Positions 55,952 through 64,000 of a stretch of DNA of 64,000 nucleotides are shown here, piece after piece. The stretch's first letter is position 1. Every line of letters begins with the position of its first letter. The translations under genes were made by a program, and so were the position numbers. Source of the stretch: Hyphomicrobiales bacterium (lineage in GTDB: Bacteria; Pseudomonadota; Alphaproteobacteria; Rhodospirillales; JACKKN01); assembly GCA_024236415.1 (NCBI GenBank), contig JACKKN010000005.1, forward strand, positions 1 to 64,000, read 5' to 3'. The notes beneath the pieces are model-generated. The model did not search any database and had not been told where the DNA came from. It worked only from the letters and a program-made list of their open reading frames with translations.

Positions 55952-57202
55952 ATGGGCGAGATGCGCCAGGCCACCGTCGTCGGCGCCGGGATCGTCGGCG
56001 TCTGCGCCGCGCTGTCCCTGTTGGAGAAGGGTTTCGCCGTGCGCGTGGTCGACCCCGACCCGCCGGCCGACGGCGCCAGCTACGGCAACGCCGGGGTGAT
56101 CTCGTGCTGGGCCTGCGTGCCCCAGGCGGTGCCGGGAATCTGGAAGAACGTGCCCAAGTGGCTGTTGGACCCCGAGGGCCCCATCTTCCTGCGGCCCGCC
56201 TACGCCCTGCGGGCCCTGCCCTGGGCGCTGAAGTTCTTCCGCGCCGGCGCCGCCGACCGGGTGCCGGCCATCGCCGACGCCATGCTGGCCCTGAACCACC
56301 CCACCATCGACCTGTACCGCGGCCACCTGGCCGGCACCGGGCGCGACGACCTGGTGCGGGATTCATGCTACGTCCACGTCTTCCGGGACCCGGCCATGGC
56401 CGACCTGAACCGGTACGAATGGCGCCTGCGGGCCGAGCGCGGCGTGCCCCTGCGCCGGGTCGACGCCGGCGAGCTGCACGAGATCGAACCGGACCTGTCG
56501 CCGGACTACACCGCCGGCATCCTGGTCGAGCGCCAGGCCCGGGCCGTGGACCCGGGGGGCCTGGGCAAGGTCCTGGCCGAGAAGGCCGCGTCCCTGGGGG
56601 CCGAGTTCCTGCGCGCCCGGGCGCGGCGCCTGATCCCGCGCGAGGGCGGCGGCTGCGCCGTGGAGACGGACGGCGCCGCCGGCACGGTGGAGGCCGACAT
56701 CGTGGTCCTGGCCGCCGGCGCCTGGTCGGCGCGCCTGCTGGCGCCGCTGGGGGTCACGGTGCCGCTGGAGGCCGAGCACGGCTATCACATGATCATGCGC
56801 GACCCCGGCGTCACCGCCAACAACTCGGTCCTGGACATGGGGCACAAGTTCGTGGCCAGCACCATGTCCATGGGCCTGCGCTGCGCCGGCACGGTTGAGT
56901 TCGCCGGCCTGGACGCGGCCCCGAACTATGCCCGGGCGCGGGTCTTCGAGCGCCTGGCCAAGCGCCTGTTCCCGGCGGTCAACACGGCGGACACCGAGGA
57001 ATGGCGCGGCACCCGGCCGTCCTTCCCCGACTCCCTGCCCTGCATCGGGCCGGTGCCGGGGCACCCGTCCATCATTACCGCCTTCGGCCACGGCCACCTG
57101 GGCCTGACCATGGGCCCCAAGACGGGGCAGCTGGTGGCCGCCCTGGCCGCCGGCGAGACCCCCAACATGGACATGGCGCCCTACCGGGTCGACCGGTTCT
57201 GA
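55952..57202 (+). CDS. FAD-dependent D-amino-acid dehydrogenase-like protein
   Basis: A 416-residue DAO-fold protein with the FAD motif VVGAGIVGVCAALSLLEKG and the DadA-type end GTRPSFPDSLPCIGPVPG…FGHGHLGLTMG. AAGGAG precedes the ATG. It resembles the protein at 22125-23366 over its whole length, so the two are probable paralogues attached to different catabolic loci. It may oxidise a D- or N-methyl amino acid taken up by the TRAP system. Confidence 0.85.
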   Translation: MGEMRQATVVGAGIVGVCAALSLLEKGFAVRVVDPDPPADGASYGNAGVISCWACVPQAVPGIWKNVPKWLLDPEGPIFLRPAYALRALPWALKFFRAGAADRVPAIADAMLALNHPTIDLYRGHLAGTGRDDLVRDSCYVHVFRDPAMADLNRYEWRLRAERGVPLRRVDAGELHEIEPDLSPDYTAGILVERQARAVDPGGLGKVLAEKAASLGAEFLRARARRLIPREGGGCAVETDGAAGTVEADIVVLAAGAWSARLLAPLGVTVPLEAEHGYHMIMRDPGVTANNSVLDMGHKFVASTMSMGLRCAGTVEFAGLDAAPNYARARVFERLAKRLFPAVNTADTEEWRGTRPSFPDSLPCIGPVPGHPSIITAFGHGHLGLTMGPKTGQLVAALAAGETPNMDMAPYRVDRF

Positions 57203-57209
57203 GGGCGGG

Positions 57210-59066
57210 TCACGGCATGCCCAGGTCGCGCAGGGTCGCCGACCAGTCCGCCTGGATGCCCGGGTCGGCGTAGGGCCGCTGGCGGGTCCAGGCCGCCAGG
57301 GTGCGCTGGGGAAAGGCCGCCAAGGCCGCCTTCACCTCCCGGCGCGCGGCCTCGGTTTCTCCGCGCTTGGCCAGGGCCAGGGCGCGGATCAGGCGGGTCA
57401 GGTTCTCGTTCTGGGGCGAGGACGGCGGCCGGTCCAGCAGCTCCCCGGTCACCTTGGCGGCGGCGGCGGCGTCGCCGGCCACCAGGTGCGCCTCGGCCAG
57501 CTTGTAGAACACCCAGTCCGGGGCCCGGGGGCTCAGGCGCCGGGCCAGCCGCAGCTCGGCCACCGCCTGGGCGGCCGTGTCCGGCTTGATCAGGGCCCAG
57601 CCGTAGACGGCGTGCACGAAGTAGTCGCTGGGCTCCAGCGGCACCGCCTTGCGGGCGATCTCGATTGCCGTCTTCACCTCGCCCCGGGCCAGGTGCCAGG
57701 ACGCGAAGGCGGCCATGGCCGGGCCGTGGTCGGGGTCGATCTCCAGGGCCTTCCTGAACAGGGCGAGGGACTTCGCCGCCGCCGCCTTGCGGTCCTCGAC
57801 CCAGCCCATCTGGGCGTCCAGGCGGTAGCTGAGGCCCAGGTTGGCGTAGGCGGTGGCGAACCCGGGATCGATCTCGACCGCGCGTTCCAGCAGCCGGCGC
57901 CCGACCGCGTTGTCCTGGGCGTTGAACTTCTGCACCGCGCGGTAGCCCTCGCGCTGCAGCAGCCAGGCGTCCAGGCTGTGGGTCTCGCGGCCGCGCACCC
58001 GGTCGCGCTCGCCCAGTTCGAGCTGGGCGCCCACGTTGGAGATGATGGCCAGGGTGATCTCGTCCTTGACGGCGAACAGGTCCGTCAGCTCGCGGTCGAA
58101 GCGGTCGGACCACAGGTTGCGGCCGTCGATGGCGTCGACCAGGCGGGCGCTGACCCGGATGCGGTTGCCGTCGCGCTGCAGGCTGCCGCTCAGGACGTAG
58201 CGCACGCCCAGGTCCTCGGCCACGCGGGTGGCGGTGTACTCGTCGCCGGTGAGCTTCAGGGACGTCGAGCCGGAAATGACGAACAGCCCCGACAGCTTGG
58301 ACAGCGAGGTCAGGATGTCCTCGCTGAACCCCACGGCCAGGAAATCCTGGTCCCCGGCGCCCGAGATGTTGCGGAACGGCAGCACGGCGATGGACGGCTT
58401 GCCGGGAAGCTGGTAGGCGAGGCGGGCGCGGTCCACGGGCTGGAAGTCCGTGCGCGGACCCCACCACCACCATCCGCCGGCGGCCAGGACGGCCAGGATC
58501 GCCAGGATGGCCAGGGCCAGGACCGGTGCCCGCCGCCGCCGCGGGCGGGCGGCGGCGCCGGCCGGGCGCACGGCGTAGACCCGCACCGGGGCCGAGACGT
58601 GCTTGACCCGGTGGCTGCCCATGTCCTCGAAGGCGCAGTCCAGGCGGTTGCGCACCTGCTCGAACACGCCGCCCGAGACGGCGATGCCGCCGGGCTCGGC
58701 CAGGGGCTCGAGGCGCGCCGCCAGGTTCACGCCCTCGCCGTGGATGTCCTCGCCGTCGTCGATGACGTCGCCCAGGTGGATGCCCATGCGGAACCGCAGC
58801 GGGCCGGCCGCCAGGCTTTCCTGCAGCGCCAGGGCGCAGGCCACGGCGTCGCGCACCGCCGGGAACTCGGCCAGGAAGCCGTCGCCGGTGTGCTTCACGA
58901 TCCGGCCCCCGTGGCCGGCGATGGTGGGGTCGATGTGGCGGGTGCGGGCGTCCTTCCAGGCGGCGACGGTGCCGTCGGTGTCCGCCTCCATGCGCGTCGT
59001 GTAGCCGACCATGTCGGCCGCCAGGATGGCCGCAAGACGCCCGTGGCCGCCGCCGTCGCCTACCAC
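57210..59066 (-). CDS. Class III adenylate cyclase with TolB-like and TPR domains
   Basis: A 618-residue protein starting at GTG. Residues 8-165 are a cyclase domain with metal Asp18 and Asp62, substrate-specifying Lys58 and transition-state Asn114/Arg118 (EGVNLAARLE), so it looks active. One membrane helix follows at about 181-202, then a TolB N-terminal-like domain (PSIAVLPFRNIS…VRYVLSGSLQRDGNRIRVSARL) and tetratricopeptide repeats to the end. The layout is common in Rhizobiales and Rhodospirillales. cAMP made here could bind the cNMP domain of the SulP protein, but no link is shown. Confidence 0.87.
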   Translation of the reverse strand: MVGDGGGHGRLAAILAADMVGYTTRMEADTDGTVAAWKDARTRHIDPTIAGHGGRIVKHTGDGFLAEFPAVRDAVACALALQESLAAGPLRFRMGIHLGDVIDDGEDIHGEGVNLAARLEPLAEPGGIAVSGGVFEQVRNRLDCAFEDMGSHRVKHVSAPVRVYAVRPAGAAARPRRRRAPVLALAILAILAVLAAGGWWWWGPRTDFQPVDRARLAYQLPGKPSIAVLPFRNISGAGDQDFLAVGFSEDILTSLSKLSGLFVISGSTSLKLTGDEYTATRVAEDLGVRYVLSGSLQRDGNRIRVSARLVDAIDGRNLWSDRFDRELTDLFAVKDEITLAIISNVGAQLELGERDRVRGRETHSLDAWLLQREGYRAVQKFNAQDNAVGRRLLERAVEIDPGFATAYANLGLSYRLDAQMGWVEDRKAAAAKSLALFRKALEIDPDHGPAMAAFASWHLARGEVKTAIEIARKAVPLEPSDYFVHAVYGWALIKPDTAAQAVAELRLARRLSPRAPDWVFYKLAEAHLVAGDAAAAAKVTGELLDRPPSSPQNENLTRLIRALALAKRGETEAARREVKAALAAFPQRTLAAWTRQRPYADPGIQADWSATLRDLGMP

Positions 59067-59214
59067 CTGTCACCCTCCGTTCCCGAGGGTCCATTATATC
59101 CCGTCCGGGCCGCCCGCGGGAAACGGGCATAGGGGATCGCACGGATTTCCACGCCTGCGGCCCCTGCCCTAGAATGGCCCCCACCGCAACAGATTCCAGG
59201 GGAGCCCCGGCACC

Positions 59215-60069
59215 ATGCCCAACGACGACGACCTGAACCGGCCCCGGCCCCGATTCCCGGGCTTCGCCCCGGGCGACCCCAACCCGGTGCTCGACCTGCT
59301 GATGGCCCACCGCAGCGTGCGCGCCTTCACCGACGAGCCCCTGCCCGAAGCGGCCCTGGACCAGGTCCTGAACGCGGCGCAGCGGGCGCCCACGTCCAGC
59401 AACATGCAAAGCTATTCCATCGTCGTCGTGGACGACCGGGACCTGCTGAAGCAGGTGCGGGCGATCTGCGGCGACCAGCCCTTCGTCTCCCAGTGCGCCG
59501 TGCTGCTGGTGTTCTGCTCGGACATCTCGCGCCTGGTGCACATCTGCGAACAGCGCGGGTACCGCTTCCGCGCCGACCAGGTCAACACCCTGCTGGTGGC
59601 CCACGGCGACGCCAACCTGGCCTGCCTGAACGCCGCCGTGGCGGCCCAGTCCATGGGCTACGGCACCTGCATGCTGGGCAACGTGCGCAACAACCCGCCC
59701 GAGATGTCGGACCTGCTGGGCCTGCCGAAATACGTCTACGCCTCGGTGGGCCTGGCCATCGGCGTCGCCGACGAGGACAAGGGCACCAAGCCGCGCCTGC
59801 CGCGCAGCGTGATGGTCAGCCGCAACCGATACGACCCGGGCCCCCTGGACACGGCCCTGCCCGCCTATGACCGGGCGGTCCGCGCCGCCGGGGTCTACGA
59901 CGGCCGGCGCGAGCCCCTGAACGGCCTGGCGCCGGGCCAGGAGGACCCGGTGGCGGTGGAGGATTACGGCTGGTGCGAGCACACCGCCCGCCGCCTCACC
60001 GGCGCCGTGCAGGACCGGCGCCGCGACCTGGGCGCCTTCCTGGACGGCAAGGGGTTCAGCCGCACGTGA
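59215..60069 (+). CDS. Nitroreductase family protein (NfsA/Frp type)
   Basis: A 284-residue FMN-dependent NADPH oxidoreductase with HRSVRAFTDEPLP, QRAPTSSNMQSYSIVVV and AAQSMGYGTCMLGNVRN, all typical of the NfsA/flavin reductase subgroup. GGGGAGCC precedes the ATG. It would reduce nitro compounds, quinones or flavins. It converges on the metallo-hydrolase gene with 4 bp between stops. Confidence 0.87.
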   Translation: MPNDDDLNRPRPRFPGFAPGDPNPVLDLLMAHRSVRAFTDEPLPEAALDQVLNAAQRAPTSSNMQSYSIVVVDDRDLLKQVRAICGDQPFVSQCAVLLVFCSDISRLVHICEQRGYRFRADQVNTLLVAHGDANLACLNAAVAAQSMGYGTCMLGNVRNNPPEMSDLLGLPKYVYASVGLAIGVADEDKGTKPRLPRSVMVSRNRYDPGPLDTALPAYDRAVRAAGVYDGRREPLNGLAPGQEDPVAVEDYGWCEHTARRLTGAVQDRRRDLGAFLDGKGFSRT

Positions 60070-60073
60070 ACGC

Positions 60074-61183
60074 CTAGCGCACGGCCCGCCACCAGGGCGT
60101 GCCGGCGACCGGCGCCTCGGCGTCGACCGTTTCCCCGACCCGCGGGGTCAGGACCCGCACGTCGGTGCCGGCGGCGGCCAGGGTCCGTTCCATGGGCTCG
60201 TCCCAGGCGTGCAGGGCCAGGTTGAAGGTGGCCCAGTGGACCGGCAGCAGGACCTTGCCGCCCAGGTCCCGGTGCACCTGCACCGCCTCCTCGGGCGGCA
60301 TGTGGATGTCGCGCCAGTTGGCGCCGGGGCCATAGGCGCCGACCTTGACGATGTCCACGTCGAAGGGGCCGAACCGCGCGCCGATCTTGGCGAACATGCG
60401 CGAATAGCCGGAATCGCCGCTGTAGAAGACCCGGTGCGCCGGGCCCAACACGGCCCAGGACGCCCACAGGGTCGCCTGGTAGTCGAACAGGCCGCGCCCC
60501 GAGTAGTGGCGGGTCGGCGTGGCGACGATGGTCAGGTCGCCCAGCCGGGCCTCGTCCCACCAGTCCATCTCGGTGACCTGGGCCGGGTCCACGCCCCAGG
60601 CCTCGAAATGGGCGCCGGTGCCCAGCGGGATGAAGAACCGTGTGCCCCGGGCCGCCAGGTGGCGGACGGTGGCTTCGTCCAGGTGGTCGTAGTGGTTGTG
60701 GGACAGGACCACGGCGTCGATGCCGTGCAGGTCGGCGAGGGCGACGGGCGGCGGGTGCAGCCGCCGGGGCCCGGCGAAGGGGAACGGTGACGCGCGCTCG
60801 GACAGCATGGGGTCGGTCAGCAGCCGGTATCCGTCGATCTCCACCAGGACGCTGGCGTGGCCCAGCCAGGTGACGCGCAGGCCCGGCGCCGGCCGGCCGT
60901 CCAGCGACGAGGGGTCCAGGGGCAGCACCGGGACGGCGCCGCGGGGCTCGCGCCGTTCGGGGCCGAAGAACTGGCCGTGGACGGTGTCCCAGTCCAGGTC
61001 GAAGGCGGCCTCGGGCTCCAGGTTCACGAACACGTCGCCGCGGTGGTTGGGCGAGGCCTCGACCCGGGCCAGGCGTGCGCCGGACAGGTGCGCGCCCAGG
61101 CTCCAGCCGACCCACACCACCGCCCCGGCCAGGACCAGCACCGCGGCCAGGCCGCCCAGGGTCGCTTTCTTCCACATCTTCAC
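60074..61183 (-). CDS. Metallo-beta-lactamase-fold hydrolase, membrane anchored
   Basis: A 369-residue protein. One N-terminal hydrophobic helix (LGGLAAVLVLAGAVVWVGW) anchors a COG2220/NAPE-PLD-like hydrolase with the metal motif SHNHYDHLD, upstream TWLGHASVLVEIDG, and YSGDSGYS. I prefer the GTG at 61183 because GAGG lies 6 nt upstream; ATG 61177 two codons later is the alternative. Substrate could be a phospholipid-like or lactone compound; not known. Confidence 0.82.
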   Translation of the reverse strand: MKMWKKATLGGLAAVLVLAGAVVWVGWSLGAHLSGARLARVEASPNHRGDVFVNLEPEAAFDLDWDTVHGQFFGPERREPRGAVPVLPLDPSSLDGRPAPGLRVTWLGHASVLVEIDGYRLLTDPMLSERASPFPFAGPRRLHPPPVALADLHGIDAVVLSHNHYDHLDEATVRHLAARGTRFFIPLGTGAHFEAWGVDPAQVTEMDWWDEARLGDLTIVATPTRHYSGRGLFDYQATLWASWAVLGPAHRVFYSGDSGYSRMFAKIGARFGPFDVDIVKVGAYGPGANWRDIHMPPEEAVQVHRDLGGKVLLPVHWATFNLALHAWDEPMERTLAAAGTDVRVLTPRVGETVDAEAPVAGTPWWRAVR

Positions 61184-61289
61184 GGCCGACCTCGCAGTTG
61201 TCCGCGCCCCACCCCGTTTTCCCGGCACGGCACACGATCCCCCGCCGCGCCCGGCGGGTCAAGGCCGCGGGCCGCATCGGCGCCCGCAC

Positions 61290-61305
61290 CCCCCCAATTG
61301 GGGGG
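61290..61305. promoter_or_regulatory. Perfect 16-bp palindrome in a divergent intergenic region
   Basis: CCCCCCAATTGGGGGG lies in the 202-bp gap between the divergent hydrolase and secreted-protein genes, about 80 bp before the latter's ATG. It stands out in sequence and position as a possible operator for either gene. No known regulator site is claimed. Confidence 0.35.
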
Positions 61306-61385
61306 TGACAGGCCGGCGCGCCCCGGGGCATGGATGGGGGGCTCACCGAGGGAAAATGCCGAAACGGCGCACGGAGGGCGGATTC

Positions 61386-63008
61386 ATGAACATGCACCGG
61401 GTCCCGGCAGCCGCCCTGGCGGTCGCGGTCCTCGTCCCGATGCTGGCGGCGGCGCCGGCGGCGGCCCTGACGGCGCCGACCTGCGACGCCCTGGCGGGCT
61501 TCGCCGAGGACTACTTCGACAAGGACGGCGGCGGCCAGCAGTGGAAGCTCAGCTCGGTCGCCCGCAACCTGTGGCTGCCCATGGCCATGAAGGGCGACCG
61601 CGTGGCCGAGTTGTTCGGCGCCCCGGTCCTGTCCTGGACCCCGGCCGACGCCGACGCCGCCGCCAAGATGGCCAAGGACTGCAACGGCAAGATGAAGAAG
61701 GCCAAGCGCCGGGCCGAGGCGCGGCACCTGAACAACCTGTCGGCCGGGTTCGGCCGCCGGGTGGCCGGCGTGCTGGTCGCCATGGAGAAGGCCGAACGGA
61801 AGCTGCAAACCAATTTGGCGGCCCTGCTGGCGGCGCCGCCGTCGCGCGACAGCCTGCGCGCGGCGGCGGCGCTCAGCCGGGTCGAGCCGGGCGGCAAGCT
61901 GCAGCCGCCCGACTGGCGCACCCTGGCCGCCGGCACGCCGCCCTACAAGGACGGCTTCATGGCCCTGCACGCCCTGCGCGAGCTGCCGGACTGGCGCACC
62001 GACGAGGTGCGACCCAAGGTCCAGGCCCACTACGATTCCCTGCGCCGGCCGGTGGTCGAGCAGTTGGCCGCGGACCTGAAGGCGGCGCCCGAGACGCTGG
62101 ACGGGCTGACGAGCCTGGAAACCTCCCTGGCCGCCACCCGCAAGGACCTGGGGCCGGCCCTGACCGACGCCGACTACGCGGCGCTGGACGCCGCCGCGGC
62201 GGCGCGCCGCGAGGAGATCGAGGTGGCCCTGCTGGCGGCCGAGAAGGCACGCCTGGCCCAGGTGCCCGACGGCCTGCCGGGGTTGGCGGCGGTGAACCAG
62301 GCCATCAACGGCCCGGTGGCGGCGGCCCTGTCCGAGGCCCGGGCCATGGACCTGCGCCAGGCGGCCATCGACCGCCGCCGCGTCCTGGCCGACGCCCTGG
62401 TGGCGGCGGAGCTGGCCCGGTTCGACGCCCTGCCCCAGACCCTGGACGGGCTGCGCCAGCTCGCCGGCCTGGAGGCCCAGGCCCTGGACCGCATGGGCGG
62501 CCAGGACCTGGGCGGCGCCGAGACCGCCTTCGCCCACGGGGTCATGGCCAGGAAGGTGGACCTGGGCCGCGCCGCCATCGGCGACTTCAAGAAGGAACTG
62601 GCGGCCCTGCCCGAGAACGAGAAGGGCCTGGCCCAGGTGGCGCGCCTGGACCAGGAGCGGCAGCGCCTGCTGGAGGGCTCGCGCCGCTCCATCAACGAGG
62701 CCTACGGCCAGGCCGCCGCCGGGCGCCGCGAGGAGATCGCCGCAGCCGTGGCCCGCGAGGAGGAACGCCTCGCGGCGCTGCCCCTCGAAGGCGGCGTCTT
62801 CGCCGACGGCCACGGCAACAAGTTCGAGTTCCGCGACAACGACCGGGTCTACATGACCATGGGCGGCCAGGTGACCATGGAGGCGGGATACGAGGTGGAC
62901 GGCGACCGGGTGATCCTGCGCGGGCCCCAGGCCAACGTGGTCATGACCCGCGACGGCGCCTGGCTGACCGGCAACGGCCTCAAGCTGCGGCGGGTGGCGC
63001 CGGACTAG
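61386..63008 (+). CDS. Secreted helical protein of unknown function
   Basis: A 540-residue protein with signal peptide (about 1-27, ALAVAVLVPMLAAAPAAA). Residues 30-460 are almost wholly helical and Ala/Leu/Arg rich, with recurring ALP/QVPDGL turns that suggest several similar helical bundles. The last 70 residues form a small beta-rich domain (VFADGHGNKFEFRDNDRVYM, then alternating short strands). GGAGG lies 8 nt upstream of the ATG. I do not recognise a family. A MITE has its left end at the stop codon. Confidence 0.75.
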   Translation: MNMHRVPAAALAVAVLVPMLAAAPAAALTAPTCDALAGFAEDYFDKDGGGQQWKLSSVARNLWLPMAMKGDRVAELFGAPVLSWTPADADAAAKMAKDCNGKMKKAKRRAEARHLNNLSAGFGRRVAGVLVAMEKAERKLQTNLAALLAAPPSRDSLRAAAALSRVEPGGKLQPPDWRTLAAGTPPYKDGFMALHALRELPDWRTDEVRPKVQAHYDSLRRPVVEQLAADLKAAPETLDGLTSLETSLAATRKDLGPALTDADYAALDAAAAARREEIEVALLAAEKARLAQVPDGLPGLAAVNQAINGPVAAALSEARAMDLRQAAIDRRRVLADALVAAELARFDALPQTLDGLRQLAGLEAQALDRMGGQDLGGAETAFAHGVMARKVDLGRAAIGDFKKELAALPENEKGLAQVARLDQERQRLLEGSRRSINEAYGQAAAGRREEIAAAVAREEERLAALPLEGGVFADGHGNKFEFRDNDRVYMTMGGQVTMEAGYEVDGDRVILRGPQANVVMTRDGAWLTGNGLKLRRVAPD

Positions 63009-63274
63009 AGCCTTTTCCGATCATACGAGGTCACTCTGATGGTGCGCGGCGAGGCCAGCCGCAAGGCGCCGGTCGCGGCGCGTAGCGGTGCTACGCGCAA
63101 GGCCGGCAACGCCGCGAAGGCCCGCCGCGCGCCACCCCTTCGGGGCGGCCACCCTTGGCCCGGGGCCACGTCGCACGGCTTGCCCGTAACCACCGCTACG
63201 CCCGGCGCCGTGCTCCTAACCCCGGGCCAAGGGTGGCCGTCAGAGTGATCTCGTATGATCGGAAAAGGCTCTAG
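63005..63274. mobile_element. 270-bp MITE with 35-bp terminal inverted repeats
   Basis: The ends 63005-63039 and 63240-63274 are inverted repeats matching at 34 of 35 positions (outer bases CTAGAGCCTTTTCCGATC). Inside are a perfect 20-bp inverted pair (63146-63165 / 63220-63239, GGCCACCCTTGGCCCGGGG core), a 9-bp hairpin (63078-63098) and an 11-bp pair (63080-63090 / 63191-63201). There is no open frame of note. The element is bounded by TA within CTAG, as expected for IS630/Tc1-type insertion; a 4-bp CTAG duplication of IS5 type is the alternative. The left TA is part of the upstream gene's TAG stop. Confidence 0.85.
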
Positions 63275-63289
63275 GCTTCGGCCCGCCCC

Positions 63290-63904
63290 CTACCAGGCGT
63301 ACTTGACCGAACAGCCGTAGGGCCGGGTCACCGGCACCGACACGGGCTTGCCGCCGGCCATTTCGGCGAGCGCCATGGCGACGTGGTTGCGGGCGCCGGG
63401 AACGTCCGCCAGGCGCGCCGTGGGCCGGTCGTCGATGGCGCCCATGTAGGTCAGCTTGCCGGCCGGGTCGATGACGAACATGTGCGGCGTGGTGCGGGCG
63501 TCGTACAGGTGCCCCACCTTGCCCTCGGGGTCCAGCAGCACCGCCGCCGGCGCCGCCTGGCGCGCGGTGGTCAGGTCGTTGGCCTCGGCGGCGGTGACGT
63601 GGCCCTGGCGCCCCGGCGCCGACGAGATCACCGACAGCCAGACCACCCCGGCATCCCGCGCCTTGGCCTGCAGCCCCTGCATGTTGCCGGACTCGTAGTG
63701 CTTCACCGTGTAGGGGCATTCGTGGTTGGTCCATTCCAGCACCACGGTCTTGCCCTTGTAGGCCGACAGGTCGTGGGTCTTGCCCATGCTGTCGACGGCG
63801 GTGAAGGCGGGGGCCGGCGCGCCCACCTGGGGCGCGGCCTGGGCCGGGCCGGCGGCCCAGGAAACCGTGGCGGCCAGGAGCAGTGCGGCGGGCAGTCGTT
63901 TCAT
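63290..63904 (-). CDS. Exported thioredoxin-fold (redoxin/AhpC-TSA-like) protein
   Basis: A 204-residue periplasmic protein with signal peptide 1-23 (LLLAATVSWAAGPAQA). The thioredoxin fold has a single redox cysteine, Cys63, in NHECPYTVKHY, and a conserved C-terminal PYGCSVKYAW with a second Cys. This matches a peroxiredoxin-like family with EC(P)FxxKH motifs. It is 13 bp after another minus-strand gene cut by the window end. Role is probably thiol redox or peroxide handling. Confidence 0.85.
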   Translation of the reverse strand: MKRLPAALLLAATVSWAAGPAQAAPQVGAPAPAFTAVDSMGKTHDLSAYKGKTVVLEWTNHECPYTVKHYESGNMQGLQAKARDAGVVWLSVISSAPGRQGHVTAAEANDLTTARQAAPAAVLLDPEGKVGHLYDARTTPHMFVIDPAGKLTYMGAIDDRPTARLADVPGARNHVAMALAEMAGGKPVSVPVTRPYGCSVKYAW

Positions 63905-63917
63905 GGCGTCGTCTCCG

Positions 63918-64000
63918 TCAGTTGGTGGGGGCCGCCGGGGCGCTGACCGCCCAGGCCCCCTCGGTTCCGTCCGTCTCCTCCCACACCAGCACGCCGTCCA
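63918..64000 (-). CDS. C-terminal fragment of an unidentified protein, cut by the window end
   Basis: An open frame enters from the right edge on the minus strand and stops at 63918-63920, giving the tail DGVLVWEETDGTEGAWAVSA followed by PAAPTN. Codon use is normal. It lies 13 bp upstream of the thioredoxin-fold gene and is probably cotranscribed with it. No family is recognisable from 26 residues. Confidence 0.5.
   Translation of the reverse strand, partial: DGVLVWEETDGTEGAWAVSAPAAPTN

Overview
The window is a very GC-rich chromosomal segment. Its bolA / J-domain / cobS / cobT block and its urt-ure block point to an alphaproteobacterium, most likely of the Rhodospirillales (Azospirillum / Rhodospirillaceae-like). 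That placement is inferred from gene content and codon use, not from a marker gene. Coding density is above 90 percent. I see no rRNA, tRNA, CRISPR array or prophage.

Layout. 1-7.2 kb: a gene tail cut by the window edge, a ribbon-helix-helix protein, bolA, a J-domain protein, the aerobic cobaltochelatase subunits cobS and cobT, an acyl-CoA synthetase and a LysE exporter. 7.3-20.5 kb (minus strand): urtABCDE (urea ABC uptake), ureDABC and ureEFG (urease and nickel insertion) form one tightly packed 12-gene unit, with a SulP-STAS-cNMP transporter downstream. A sigma-54-like promoter sits 45 bp upstream of urtA, as expected for nitrogen control. 20.5-31.9 kb: an AbrB-type membrane protein; a divergent FAD oxidase and proline-racemase-type epimerase; and facing them a minus-strand unit of SDR, TAXI receptor, fused TRAP permease, small membrane protein, GST, HpaI-type aldolase and two-subunit aconitase X. 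This looks like uptake and breakdown of an unidentified small organic acid or imino acid. 32-36.8 kb: aldo/keto reductase, IlvD/Edd-type sugar-acid dehydratase, a PEBP protein, and an unusual PcfJ-like plus leucine-rich-repeat protein. 37-45.5 kb: a ZIP transporter and a homoprotocatechuate meta-cleavage cluster (dioxygenase, semialdehyde dehydrogenase, isomerase, decarboxylase/FAH protein, MarR regulator) with BKACE, cyclase, VOC and DapA-like companions.

45.5-51 kb (minus): a methanethiol oxidase (mtoX) unit, mtoX - SCO copper chaperone - diheme MauG/CCP - LysR, whose last three genes are joined by ATGA overlaps; another LysR gene follows. 51.2-57.2 kb (plus): a second TAXI/TRAP system flanked by two different FAD amine/amino-acid oxidases. 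57.2-64 kb: an adenylate cyclase-TPR protein, a nitroreductase, a metallo-beta-lactamase-fold hydrolase, a secreted protein of unknown function, a 270-bp MITE with 35-bp terminal inverted repeats ending exactly at a stop codon, a periplasmic thioredoxin-fold protein and another truncated gene.

Common themes are nitrogen and carbon scavenging from small molecules (urea, amino or imino acids, aromatic acids, methanethiol) and a repeated arrangement: an abundant periplasmic protein gene followed by a perfect 11-13 bp GC hairpin before the next gene (urtA, both TAXI receptors, mtoX).
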